From positions 1 through 64,000 of the forward strand of contig JAAYDE010000135.1 of the NCBI GenBank assembly GCA_012729375.1: DNA of 64,000 nucleotides. The letters run 5' to 3'. The notes below the pieces were generated by a model that did no database searches, was not told where the DNA came from, and saw only the letters and a program-made list of their open reading frames with translations. Of the stretch, positions 8,175 to 18,100 are shown in pieces (position 1 is the first letter of the stretch; each line of letters begins with the position of its first letter). The DNA comes from Deltaproteobacteria bacterium (GTDB taxonomy: Bacteria > Desulfobacterota > Desulfuromonadia > Desulfuromonadales > JAAYDE01). The translations under genes and the position numbers were made by a program.

Positions 8175-10132
8175 TTCTTTTTGCCCTGCCGACTCTTTTG
8201 TTTGCGCCGTTCTTTGTCCCGATACATCCTGGCGTCCGCTTTTTCCATGGCCGTGGCCAGAGATTTTCCATCGGCAGCCGTAAAAGCCCCTACGGAAAAA
8301 GCCACCTTCCCTCCCTTCATTTCCCGGTTGTGTTCGGCCTCGAGCCGACGGAATCGTTGCAAGATCTTAACTGCCGCCGTTTCATCCACGCCTGGCATCA
8401 GCACGGCGAACTCGTCGCCGCCGATGCGGGCGACCACGTCATCGGTACGGAATGTTTTCTGAAGCAGACGCGCCGCCTGCCGGATCACATGATCACCCGT
8501 CGCGTGCCCCAGGGTGTCGTTGATCTTTTTGAGTCCATCCAGATCGGCCATCATCAAAGTGACCGGAAAGACTCGTCCCTTGCTGATGCGGTCAAGTTCA
8601 TCATTAAAAAATCCGCGGCTGTACAGGCCGGTCAGGCCGTCGCGGGTACTCAGAAAGCGCAGTTGTTCTTCGATGACCTTGCGTTCGCTGATGTCCGCCA
8701 GGCTGCCCCTGATGCCCAAAATCTTCCCGTTCTCCCCGAGGACCGGTTGGCAGGAGTGGCTTAGCCAGCAGATTTCTCCGGTTTTGGTGAGGATGCGGAT
8801 ATCCAAGGGAGAGGTTTTCACCCCGCCAACAACTTCGTGGCAGTGTTTTTTCCACAGGGCACGGTCTTCGGGATGAACCAGCGCGTTGAAATGTTGCCCC
8901 TGTTTCCTGAGTTCCCCGGGGGGATAACCGGAAATGCGGCTGGCGGCCGGTGAAACATAGAGGATTTCTCCGGCGGGAGATTCCCAGAAAATCCAGTTGG
9001 TCGACCAATCAGCGAGAATCTGAAACAATTCTTGGTGACGGGCCAGGTCCGTTTCCCTCTTTTCCAACTCCTCCATCAGGTTGTTAATGCTCTCCGCCAG
9101 TTCCACGGTTTCGTCGTGGGCGCTGACCGCGACCCTTTTTTGCCGCTTGGGGTGGACGGCGAGGTCCCTTAGCTGCCTGGTCAAAGAAAGAATCGGTTTG
9201 ATCAGGTGGCGCATGGCGATCCACATGAGGGAAACGCATATCCCCCATCCACAGGAAAGAACGATCAATGCCAGGCGCAGAGCGGTCTTTACCGGGGCCA
9301 GGGCTTCAGACACCGGGAAGGTTGCAGCCAGGATCCAGTTGGTGCCGGGGAGTCGTTTGAAGCCGGCAAGCACCCTTTGCCCTTGGCCGGTCAGCGTTTC
9401 ACCGGTACCTTCAAATCCGCCTATCGCCCGGTCGAACAATGGGTCGTCACCCTTTGTCCCCGCTTCAAGCATGATGCGCGACGGGTCGGGGTGGACAATC
9501 ATGGTGCGGTTTTGAGTAAACAGTTGGAAAAAGCCGGTTTGCCCCAGTTTGGCGTTGCTCAGGAAACCGAGAATGTTGTCGTTCAGCAGGTCGATGCTGC
9601 CGGCGAAAACGCCGATCAGTTCCTTCTCCGGTCCGAATATGGGGATGGTCAGAACGACGAGGGGTCGATTGATTTCCGGGGATGCCGTGACCGGCTCGGA
9701 AAAAAAGGGAGCGCCCGTGACAGCGGTTTTCTGCAAATAAATGTGATAGAAGCGGTCAAGATTCAGCGGGCCGGGTTTGTCATGGGTGGTGGCCACCATT
9801 TCTCCGTCGACGGTAAAGAGAGTCATTCTTTCGGCGAAGATTTTCATCAGGCGGAATTGCTGTTCCAGGTAGGCGCGAGCTTCCCGTGGATTGGCCAGGA
9901 GTTGGGGAGTGACATTGCCGGCCACTTCGTGGGCGACGGTTTTGATGTTGTTCACCTTTTTGTTCAACTCATCGGCGAGAAGCGATACCGTGGTGAAGAG
10001 TTGGTCTTCAACGGAAGCTCGGAGTTGCTGATGAAAATAGCTGCGGGCCACGAAGGTTCCCAGGAGCATGAGAAGAAGGAAAACCAGGGCGGCATGGATG
10101 GTGATCTTGGTTTTCAGACTAAGGTTTTTCAT
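8171..10132 (-). CDS. Membrane diguanylate cyclase (dCache-HAMP-PAS-GGDEF)
   Basis: A 653-residue sensor that should make cyclic di-GMP from GTP. Order: membrane helix (about 9-30), periplasmic dCache sensor (about 40-285), second helix (about 288-312), HAMP linker (about 313-365), PAS/PAC domain (about 370-490, ending GSLADISERK) and a GGDEF domain (about 490-645). The catalytic loop is ARIGGDEFAV, intact, with an inhibitory RxxD site (RTDD) just upstream, so product feedback is expected. The C-terminus is strongly basic (KERRKQKSRQGKK). It converges with the substrate-binding protein gene, whose stop it overlaps. A link between the two is possible but not shown by the sequence. The ribosome-binding site before the start is poor. 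Confidence 0.93.
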   Translation of the reverse strand: MKNLSLKTKITIHAALVFLLLMLLGTFVARSYFHQQLRASVEDQLFTTVSLLADELNKKVNNIKTVAHEVAGNVTPQLLANPREARAYLEQQFRLMKIFAERMTLFTVDGEMVATTHDKPGPLNLDRFYHIYLQKTAVTGAPFFSEPVTASPEINRPLVVLTIPIFGPEKELIGVFAGSIDLLNDNILGFLSNAKLGQTGFFQLFTQNRTMIVHPDPSRIMLEAGTKGDDPLFDRAIGGFEGTGETLTGQGQRVLAGFKRLPGTNWILAATFPVSEALAPVKTALRLALIVLSCGWGICVSLMWIAMRHLIKPILSLTRQLRDLAVHPKRQKRVAVSAHDETVELAESINNLMEELEKRETDLARHQELFQILADWSTNWIFWESPAGEILYVSPAASRISGYPPGELRKQGQHFNALVHPEDRALWKKHCHEVVGGVKTSPLDIRILTKTGEICWLSHSCQPVLGENGKILGIRGSLADISERKVIEEQLRFLSTRDGLTGLYSRGFFNDELDRISKGRVFPVTLMMADLDGLKKINDTLGHATGDHVIRQAARLLQKTFRTDDVVARIGGDEFAVLMPGVDETAAVKILQRFRRLEAEHNREMKGGKVAFSVGAFTAADGKSLATAMEKADARMYRDKERRKQKSRQGKKN

Positions 10133-10621
10133 AGGGCGGCAACATGAATCCCGTCAAAATTCCGCCGGGAGAGGATGTAAAAATCAAAATTCGGCCACAG
10201 GTGAGGCGCCGGCAAAGGGCAAACCTCTGCCGTAATGGGAATCATTGCAAGATCGTGACCTGTGGTTCCAGGAGAGTTTGCCGTAAAACCGGGCCGGTGG
10301 CGTCAGGTCTGGCGGTAAGGAATTTCCAAAACCTCCAGGTCGGGCGATTTCAGGCTCAAACCAGGTCCGGGCGACTTCTTACGTCATTTCGCAGGAAGGG
10401 ATAATGCTTTGGCCCTGGGCAAAGACGTCCGTTTGCGACCTGAAACAGGCCTATTTTTTCCCGAATTTCCGCAGGGAAAACAATGAGGAGAATTGACAGG
10501 AAAGCAAGGCCGCCACGCAGTGATGGGATATCTTTTCCGGCGGGATTGTTATAGCAAAAAGTTTGCCATAAATGTGGATTCAACTTGATTCCCTAACGGG
10601 CTGTGGAAAAACGGGAATTTC
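10133..10621. other. Intergenic region with no convincing gene
   Basis: Nearly 490 bp between opgH and the diguanylate cyclase gene, both on the minus strand. Short ORFs on either strand have no recognisable start context. The only structure I see is an 8-bp inverted repeat, CCACAGGT at 10195-10202 and ACCTGTGG at 10257-10264, which encloses two short hairpins (CGGCA/TGCCG and AATG/CATT). It would lie in the leader of the cyclase transcript, but pairing of this size in a region this long can arise by chance. Confidence 0.4.
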
Positions 10622-13135
10622 TTACAGCCGTGCTAGGTGCCAGTTGATTTTCAGGTTTTCTGCCGAGATCGACCACGCTTTGCGGTGGAGTTCCGCAAGC
10701 ATTTCGGAATCGTAAAGGAGCCATTTTTTCTCCCGCGGGGAAAGCTGCGCCGGTCCCTGGTGGAGGGCTTTGTCCACCAGAGCGAGACGGGATCGGCGGA
10801 TTTCCGCGGACCGGGGGCGGGGCCGCCGCATCAGCAGGGCGATATGAAGGGCATGGACGCCGGGGTCGAGAACCGCTTTGGCGAAACCCGTTTTCGGCGG
10901 CAAATCAAGGGGGGATGTACCTTCGGAAAAGCGTTTTTCACAGGTGTCCAGTTCCTGCAGTTCCCGCGGCGGGGCGATTTCCTCGGGGGTGAGGAAAAGA
11001 CCCATCCTGCGGGCCAGGCGCCCAAGGCTGGCGCGGCTGGTCCAAACGGATATCGGAATGGAAAAGAGCAGAGCACCGGTAATCGGTGAAATCCACCAGA
11101 AAAAGCCGGGGTTCAGCAAATAAAGGGAGCCTCCCCAGAGCAGGGCGAAGAGGGTGCCGGCGCCGTGGAAGCGGACGGCGTCCCGCCACGGAGTGCCGAG
11201 ATCGTCCCGTTGTTGGCTGCCCCAACCCGACTGGCGTCCGAGGAGGATGAAGAAGACGAATTTTGTGTGAAAGAGCATGCGGATGGGCGCGAGCAGGGTG
11301 GAGATCACCACTTCGCCCAGAATGCTCAGGGCGAGGGAAAGCGGTCCGCCGAAATCGCCGACTTTTCCTTTGACCAGGATGAGCCAGGCGCTGAACAGCT
11401 TGGGCAGGAAAAGGAGTGTGGCCGTTGCTCCCAGAAGCACCAGCGGCCAGTAGGGATCCCACACCGGCCAGAGGGGGAACAGGGAACGGGTCGGCGGGAA
11501 ATAGGCCGGTTCGGTGACCGCGATGAGCACCGCTTCGATGGTGGAGAGAAGCAGCAGGAGGAACCAGAGGAAAGCGGAGATATAGCTCATGGCGCCGTTG
11601 AGAAAGAGCACGCGGTGGGTGGGGAAAAGCCCCCTGGTGAAGACCAGGCGTAAATGTTGCAGATTGCCCGTACACCAGCGGCGATCCCGCTTCAGTTCGG
11701 CGAGCAGGGTTGGCGGCGTCTCTTCGTAGCTGCCGCCAAGGTCGTAACCCAGCCACACCCCCCAGCCGGCGCGGCGCATCAGGGCCGATTCGACGAAATC
11801 GTGACTGAGGATATCTCCGCCCAGGGGTGGTTTGCCGGGAAGCCGGGGCAGCCCGCAGTGGCGCATGAAGGGTTTGATGCGGATAATGGCGTTGTGCCCC
11901 CAGAACTGGGCGTCGCCGAGCTGCATGCTGTGCAGGCCGGCGGCAAACATGGGGCCGTAAGCACGGCTGCAGAACTGCTGAACCCGGGCCAACAGGGTTT
12001 CGCGGCCGGTCACCGCCGGAGCGCTCTGCAGGATGCCGACGCGGCGCTGGCGTTCCATGACCGACACCATGCGCACCAAAGTCGTCCCCGACATAACGCT
12101 GTCGGCGTCCATGACCACCATGTAGGTGTAACGGCGGCCGAAGCGGCGGCAGAAATCGGCCACGTTGCCGCTTTTGCGTTTCAGATTGATGCGCCGATTG
12201 CGGTAATAGATGGGGGTCGGGCCGGCAAGTTCCCGGCACAGATCGCGCCAGGCGATTTCTTCTTCGACCCAGGCGTCGGCATCGGATGTGTCGCTGAGGA
12301 TAAAAAAGTCAAAGGCCTGACTCTGGCCGGTTCGCTCCAGGGACCGGCAGGTGGCGGCGATCCCGGCGCAAACGCGGCTCATTTCCTCGTTGCAGACCGG
12401 GAAGAGGATCGCTGTCCGCACGCCCTGGCGAATGGCCTGGGGTTTGGCGTCGCCCGTGGGGCGGGTTATGAGCAGGCGGTCGAAACGCCGGATGAGGGTG
12501 AGAAAGCCGAGCATGGCGGTCCAGAAACCGACGGAGATCCACGCAAAGAGCAGAGCGAAGACGGTGACCAGGGCGACTTCCAGCACCGAATTGCCCTTGT
12601 GGGGGAGCAGGGTGGCGAAGACTGGGCCGGCCAGCAGGGCCGGGACGATGACCAGAATGGCCAGGACGATGCGCCGATAGGAAGCGGTCCGGCACCAGGG
12701 CTCGTTGAAAAACTCCCCTTCGATTTTGGGGGGAGAAAGTTGCGCCAGGGGATCGGGACGTCCCTCGGGTAAGCCCAGGTGACGTTTCAGGCGCTGGAAA
12801 AGACGGTTTATAGCGGTCCACCAGGGCCTTCGATCCATTTCCTCCGGGATCATGTGGCCACGGCACAGGGGCGGAACCGGCGGGGAAAGGAAAGGTTGCG
12901 GCCCGTCGTCGCCGAGATGCGAACGCAGACGGCCCATGGCTTCCGCTTCGGCTGTGGTTTTCCCCGTGGGCGGGTTTTCGCGCAGGTCGCGAAGGATTCC
13001 CGCCGCTGTTTCCAAGCGGCGGGATTCAGATAGAGGCAGGCTGCGCAGGTAGAGCAACAGGCGCCGCCCAACCCGCTCCAGATCACCTTCGGAGATGGCT
13101 GTCGCCAAGGGCTTCTCAGGGGGCATCGGTTTCAT
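10622..13135 (-). CDS. opgH: Glucans biosynthesis glucosyltransferase H
   Basis: An inner-membrane family 2 glycosyltransferase of 837 residues that polymerises beta-glucose from UDP-glucose for osmoregulated periplasmic glucans. The cytoplasmic catalytic domain shows the expected motifs: FFILSDTSDADAW, VVMDADSVMSG (DxD), the acceptor region GHNAIIRIKPFMRHCGLP, LSHDFVESALMRRAGW, and RRWCTGNLQH (the QxxRW-type motif). Hydrophobic clusters occur at about 155-240 and 495-690. Its ATG directly follows the opgG stop (TGA then ATG), so translation is coupled. A 10-bp region after the stop has a weak hairpin only. The family assignment is secure. Confidence 0.95.
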   Translation of the reverse strand: MKPMPPEKPLATAISEGDLERVGRRLLLYLRSLPLSESRRLETAAGILRDLRENPPTGKTTAEAEAMGRLRSHLGDDGPQPFLSPPVPPLCRGHMIPEEMDRRPWWTAINRLFQRLKRHLGLPEGRPDPLAQLSPPKIEGEFFNEPWCRTASYRRIVLAILVIVPALLAGPVFATLLPHKGNSVLEVALVTVFALLFAWISVGFWTAMLGFLTLIRRFDRLLITRPTGDAKPQAIRQGVRTAILFPVCNEEMSRVCAGIAATCRSLERTGQSQAFDFFILSDTSDADAWVEEEIAWRDLCRELAGPTPIYYRNRRINLKRKSGNVADFCRRFGRRYTYMVVMDADSVMSGTTLVRMVSVMERQRRVGILQSAPAVTGRETLLARVQQFCSRAYGPMFAAGLHSMQLGDAQFWGHNAIIRIKPFMRHCGLPRLPGKPPLGGDILSHDFVESALMRRAGWGVWLGYDLGGSYEETPPTLLAELKRDRRWCTGNLQHLRLVFTRGLFPTHRVLFLNGAMSYISAFLWFLLLLLSTIEAVLIAVTEPAYFPPTRSLFPLWPVWDPYWPLVLLGATATLLFLPKLFSAWLILVKGKVGDFGGPLSLALSILGEVVISTLLAPIRMLFHTKFVFFILLGRQSGWGSQQRDDLGTPWRDAVRFHGAGTLFALLWGGSLYLLNPGFFWWISPITGALLFSIPISVWTSRASLGRLARRMGLFLTPEEIAPPRELQELDTCEKRFSEGTSPLDLPPKTGFAKAVLDPGVHALHIALLMRRPRPRSAEIRRSRLALVDKALHQGPAQLSPREKKWLLYDSEMLAELHRKAWSISAENLKINWHLARL

Positions 13136-14791
13136 TCAGGGCTTGAAGGTGTAGCTCCAGGTTTCGCTGATGACATCGGCGCCGTGTTTGAGAAAGGCCC
13201 GCAATTCCACAGGGGGGCGCTTGTCCGGCAGGATTTGGGCGATCTTGCTGGTTTCGGCCAGTTTGACGCGGAAAACCAGCCGCCATGATCCGGTGACCTG
13301 ATTGCGGAACGCCTGCTGTTCAAGGATCTGCCCCCCTTCGCCGGCCCACACGACGGGTTCCAGTTGCGCCTCGGCCGACAGTTTTCGCAGCGGTTCGCCG
13401 TCAAAATCGACGACGAATACCTTACCTTCCCGATCTGGAGCTTTTCCCACCCGGGTGGCTATCACCCGCCCGGCGGGGGGAAAAACCCTGTCGGCATCGA
13501 GCCAGCGGAGCCGGTAATCGGCGCGGTAGGGGGTTCCGGGAACGGGCGCTGCGGCAGGAACCCAATAGGCGACGATGTTGTCGTGTATTTCCTGTTGAGT
13601 GGGGATCAGGACCAGTTCCAGGCGGCCCGGACCCCATTCTCCAATCGGTTCGACCCAGAGGCTGGGGCGGGTTTCGTAACGCGCTTCGAGGTCTTGATAA
13701 CTGCCGAAATCCCGGTCCCGCTGTAACAGGCCAAAGCCTCTGATGTTGGGGGAATCGAAACTGTTGACCTGCAGACCCGAAGGGTTTTGGAGGGGGCGCC
13801 ACAGCCATTCACCATGATCGAAGAGAATTTGCAGGCCGTCGGAATCGTGAACTTCAGGGCGAAAATCGTCGAATTTCCTTGGGCTGCTGTTTTCGCCGAA
13901 GAAAAACATGCTGGTCAACGGGGCCAGGCCGAGTTTGTCCACGGGGGCGCGCAAAAAGAGCGTGCTTTGGACCTCCATGGTGGTTTCTTCCCCGGGGATC
14001 AGACGAAAGGCATAGGCACCGGTGAGGCGCTGACTGTCGAGCAGGGCAAAGATCTGCAGGTATTTCTGGCCGACAGCCGGGGTTTCTATCCAAAACTCCC
14101 GGAACCAGGGGAACTCTTCCCCTTCCGCTGCCGCGGTGTCCACGGCCAGCCCGCGGGCGGAGAGGCCGTACTGATGGTTTCTACCGACGGCGCGCAGATA
14201 GCTTGCTCCCAGGAAGACCGCTATTTCATCAAAGTATTGGCCGGATTTGATGGGGCCGTGGACGCGCAGGCCGGCAAAGCCGACCTCGGGGGGCACCTGC
14301 GGGGCAAAGATGTTTTTCCCGTAATCGAACATCTCCTTGGTCCCGGCCAGGGGGGTTATTTTATCACCGGCGATGATATTGATCTTCACCGTCCGGTCAT
14401 AAAAGAAACCGGGATGGAAGAACTGTATCTCGAAGGGAAGACCCGATCCTTTCCACAGGGCTTTTTCGGGGCGGAAACGAATATCCCGCCACGCGTCAAA
14501 ATCGATTTCAAGGAGAAAATCGCTGGGTTTCTGCGGCGCCTGGTAGGGGGTTTCCGCCGTTTTTCCGGCCAGGGCGACCAATTTTTCAAAAGTGAAAGCG
14601 GGGGCTTTTTCCGGGGCCGTTCTGGTAGCCGTGGCAACGGTTTTTTTTGCCGGTTTAGGGGCCTGTTTTGTGGAATTGGCCGCTCCCTCCGTGGCCAGGA
14701 TCAGAGGAAGGCTCAACAGGAACATTGTCATCCAACCACGGTTCGGGAAGAAAAGGGTCCCCAAGCAATTGGGCAAAGAAGCGGATACCAT
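13136..14791 (-). CDS. opgG: Glucans biosynthesis protein G, periplasmic
   Basis: A 551-residue periplasmic protein needed for making or branching osmoregulated periplasmic glucans with OpgH. The family body starts with FTFEKLVALAGKTAETPYQ and FLLEIDFDAWRDIRFRPEKALW, followed by FHPGFFYDRTVKIN, FGENSSPRKFDDFRPEVHDSDGL and GEWLWRPLQNP. The export signal is MTMFLLSLPLILATEGAA, which sits 20 residues inside this ORF; the ATG at 14731 may be the true start, although AGGAG upstream of 14791 favours the longer form. An alanine/lysine/proline-rich linker (about 40-65) follows the signal. First gene of the opgG-opgH pair. Confidence 0.93.
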   Translation of the reverse strand: MVSASLPNCLGTLFFPNRGWMTMFLLSLPLILATEGAANSTKQAPKPAKKTVATATRTAPEKAPAFTFEKLVALAGKTAETPYQAPQKPSDFLLEIDFDAWRDIRFRPEKALWKGSGLPFEIQFFHPGFFYDRTVKINIIAGDKITPLAGTKEMFDYGKNIFAPQVPPEVGFAGLRVHGPIKSGQYFDEIAVFLGASYLRAVGRNHQYGLSARGLAVDTAAAEGEEFPWFREFWIETPAVGQKYLQIFALLDSQRLTGAYAFRLIPGEETTMEVQSTLFLRAPVDKLGLAPLTSMFFFGENSSPRKFDDFRPEVHDSDGLQILFDHGEWLWRPLQNPSGLQVNSFDSPNIRGFGLLQRDRDFGSYQDLEARYETRPSLWVEPIGEWGPGRLELVLIPTQQEIHDNIVAYWVPAAAPVPGTPYRADYRLRWLDADRVFPPAGRVIATRVGKAPDREGKVFVVDFDGEPLRKLSAEAQLEPVVWAGEGGQILEQQAFRNQVTGSWRLVFRVKLAETSKIAQILPDKRPPVELRAFLKHGADVISETWSYTFKP

Positions 14792-14854
14792 GGGACGTCG
14801 TGAAACTCCTACACAAAGGGTGGGTCGTACCTAAAAATAATTTCATTCATTCGC

Positions 14855-14891
14855 AAAAAAAAAGAGGAATTCGGCCCTTTAGGCGAAATCC
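14855..14891 (-). terminator. Rho-independent terminator
   Basis: Read on the minus strand: GGATTTCGCC, short loop TAAAG, GGCCGAATTCC with one mismatch and one bulge, then a run of nine T (A at 14855-14863). It lies between carB and opgG and would end transcription arriving from carB. Confidence 0.6.
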
Positions 14892-15018
14892 ATGTGTGGG
14901 GGAAAACGCCGGCTTTTCAAAAAAGACCAAGCCTGGGAAAAATCGCCGTGACGCCCCAAAAACGCCGGGAGTGCTGTTGTGCGGTGACCTTTTTTGTCGG
15001 CGGCAGACCAAACGACAA

Positions 15019-15045
15019 GATGGGACGAACCAGGTTCGTCCCATC
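15019..15045 (-). terminator. Perfect hairpin downstream of carB
   Basis: A perfect 12-bp inverted repeat, GATGGGACGAAC and GTTCGTCCCATC, separated by CAG, 73 bp after the carB stop. The minus-strand sequence that follows (TTGTCGTTTGG) is only moderately T-rich, so it may be a weak terminator or an RNA-stabilising 3' hairpin acting with the terminator at 14855. Confidence 0.5.
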
Positions 15046-15117
15046 CACCATTGCAGCTTAATCTTCCAATGACCAAATTGCCTACATTATACAACGAAAA
15101 TTGCCGGCGGTAAGCCT

Positions 15118-18100
15118 TTATTCCTTGACCCGGTGGTACTCCTGAAGGCTGTGGATTTCTTCCTTTCCCTGGCGGCGGGCCGCAATACCTTTGGCCGCGG
15201 CGATGGCGGCGGCGGTGGTGGTGATGTAGGGGACCCGGTATTTGATGGCCGCCTTGCGGATATAGGAATCGTCATAGGCGCCGATCTTGCCGACGGGGGT
15301 GTTGACCACCAGCTGGATCTCGCCGTTTTTGATGGCGTCGCTGATGTTGGGGCGCCCTTCGTGCAACTTGAGGATCGTCTCCGCCGGGACCCCATGCTCG
15401 GCCAACATGGCCTGGGTTCCCGAGGTGGCGCGGATCGAGAAGCCGAGTTCGGCGAAACGGCGGGCCGCTTCCAAAGCACCCGCCCGGTCGTGGTCGGCCA
15501 CGGTTATGAGCACGGTACCCGTCAGCGGCAGGGGGGAGTTGGCGGCTTCCTGGGCCTTGAAATAGGCCAGTCCGTAACTTCCGGCCATGCCCAGCACCTC
15601 CCCGGTGGAGCGCATTTCCGGGCCGAGGACGGGGTCCACCTCCGGGAACATGTAGAAGGGGAAGACCGCCTCCTTGACGCCGAAATGGGGAATGGGACGG
15701 CGGACCAGGCCGAGGTCGCGGATTTTGACGCCGAGCATGACCTGGGTGGCGATGCGGGCCATGGGGATGTTGCAGACCTTGCTGACCAAAGGAACGGTGC
15801 GGCTGGCCCGCGGGTTGGCTTCAAGTATGTAGACGATGTCGTTGGCGATGGCGTACTGGATGTTGATCAGGCCGATGACCCCCATCTCGACGGCGATCTT
15901 GCGGGTGTATTCTTCGATGGTGTCGATATGGCGGTGGGGAATGGTGACCGGCGGCAGAACGCAGGCCGAATCTCCCGAGTGGACGCCGGCCAGCTCGATA
16001 TGTTCCATGATGGCGGGCACGAAGGCGTCGCCGCCGTCGGCTATGGCGTCGGCCTCGACCTCGATGGCGTTTTCCAGGAAACGGTCGATGAGGATGGGCC
16101 GCTCCGGGGAAATCTCCACGGCCTTGGCCAGGTATTCCTTCAGCATCGCCTCGTCGTGGACCACTTCCATGGCCCGCCCTCCGAGGACATAGGAGGGGCG
16201 GACGATGAGGGGATAGCCGATGCGCCGGGCGATTGCCAGGGCCTCTTCTTCCTTCCCGGCCATTCCCGATTCGGGTTGGGGGATGCCCAGTTTCTTCATG
16301 ATGTTGCTGAATCGCTCCCTGTCCTCGGCCAGATCGATGGTCTCGGGGCTGGTGCCGAGGATCCGGGCCCCCGCCTCCTCCAACTGGCGGGCGATGTTGA
16401 GCGGGGTCTGACCGCCGAACTGGACCACCACCCCTTCCGGTTTTTCCTTTTTATAGATGGACAGGACCTCCTCCACCGTCAGCGGTTCGAAATAGAGCTT
16501 GTCCGAGGTGTCGTAATCGGTGGAGACGGTTTCCGGATTGCAGTTGACCATGATCGATTCGAAGCCGGCGTCGCGCAGGGCAAAGGCGGTATGGACGCAG
16601 CAGTAGTCGAATTCGATCCCCTGGCCGATGCGGTTGGGACCGCCGCCGAGAACCATGATCTTGCGCCGTTGCGAGACCGGAACGCTGTCGGGTGCGTTGT
16701 AGGTGGAGTAATAGTAGGCGGCGTTCTCCACGCCGCTTACCGGCACGGCTTCCCAGGCTTCGGTGACGCCGAGGGCCTGGCGGCGCTCACGTACGGTGGA
16801 CTCGGCAAGGGACAGGATGCGGGCGAGATAACAATCGCCGAAGCCGTCTTTCTTGGCCTCTATGAGCAGATCATCCGGCGGCAGCTGCCCCTTGAAAGCG
16901 AGGATTTTTTCCTCCAGTTCGACCAGTTCCCTCATTTGCTGAAGGAACCATTTTTTGATGTGGGTGCGCTCGTGGAGGAGATCGATGTCGGCTCCTTTGC
17001 GCAACGCTTCGTAGAGGATGAACTGGCGTTCGCTGGTCGGTTCGGCGAGCAGCTCCAGCAGCTCGGTCAACGATTTTTTGTGGAAATTTTTGGCGAAGCC
17101 TAAGCCGTAGCGGCCGTTTTCCAGGGAGCGGATGGCCTTCTGGAGGGCTTCCTTGTAGGTCTTGCCGATGCTCATCACCTCGCCCACGGCTTTCATCTGC
17201 GTCCCCAGGCAGTCTTTCACCCCCTTGAATTTTTCAAAGGCCCAACGGGCGAACTTGACCACCACGTAGTCGCCGCTGGGGGTGTATTTGTCGAGGGTTC
17301 CGTCACGCCAGTAGGGGATCTCGTCGAGGGTGAGGCCGGCGGCGAGCATGGACGAAACCAGGGCGATAGGGAAACCGGTGGCCTTGGAGGCCAAGGCCGA
17401 GGAGCGGGAGGTGCGGGGATTGATTTCGATGACCACTATCCGGCCGCTTTTTGGATCGTGGGCGAATTGGACGTTGGTGCCGCCGATCACCTCGATGGCG
17501 TCGACGATGCGGTAGGCCTGTTCCTGAAGGCGGGCCTGCAGTTCCGGGCTGATCGTCAGCATCGGGGCGGTGCAGTAGGAATCACCGGTGTGGATGCCCA
17601 TGGCATCGACGTTCTCGATGTAACAGACGGTGATCTTCTGGTTTTTGGCGTCGCGGACCACCTCCAGTTCCAGCTCTTCCCAGCCCAGCACCGACTCCTC
17701 GATGAGCACCTGGCTGACCGGGCTGGCGGCCAGACCGCGGCTGACGATGGTTTCAAATTCCTCCAGGTTGTAGGCGAAGCCGCCTCCCGTTCCGCCCATG
17801 GTGTAGGCGGGACGGATGACCACCGGCAGGGCAATCCGGGCGAGGATTTCCAACGCCTGTTCCAAGCCGGTGGCGATCTCGCTGCGCGGGGTCTCGATGC
17901 CGAGCCGGGTCATGGTTTCCTTGAAGGTTTCCCGGTCCTCACCTCTCTTGATGGCTTCCAGATTGACGCCGATGACCCGCACCCCGTACTGGTCGAGAAC
18001 CCCGCGCCGGGCCAGTTCGCTGGAAAGGTTGAGACCGGTCTGGCCGCCGAGATTGGGCAGCAGGGCGTCGGGACGTTCCTTGCTGATGATCTCGGTCAGG

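Noticed and set aside
10201..10300. Possible GEMM (c-di-GMP) riboswitch, prompted by AGGGCAAACC
   Set aside because: The second conserved core (GGGACGCAAAGCC) and tetraloop are absent, and the resemblance is on the strand opposite to the cyclase gene.
15133..17103. 656-codon plus-strand ORF opposite carB
   Set aside because: Composition is dominated by G, D and V repeats typical of antisense reading, and carB covers it with a full conserved domain set.
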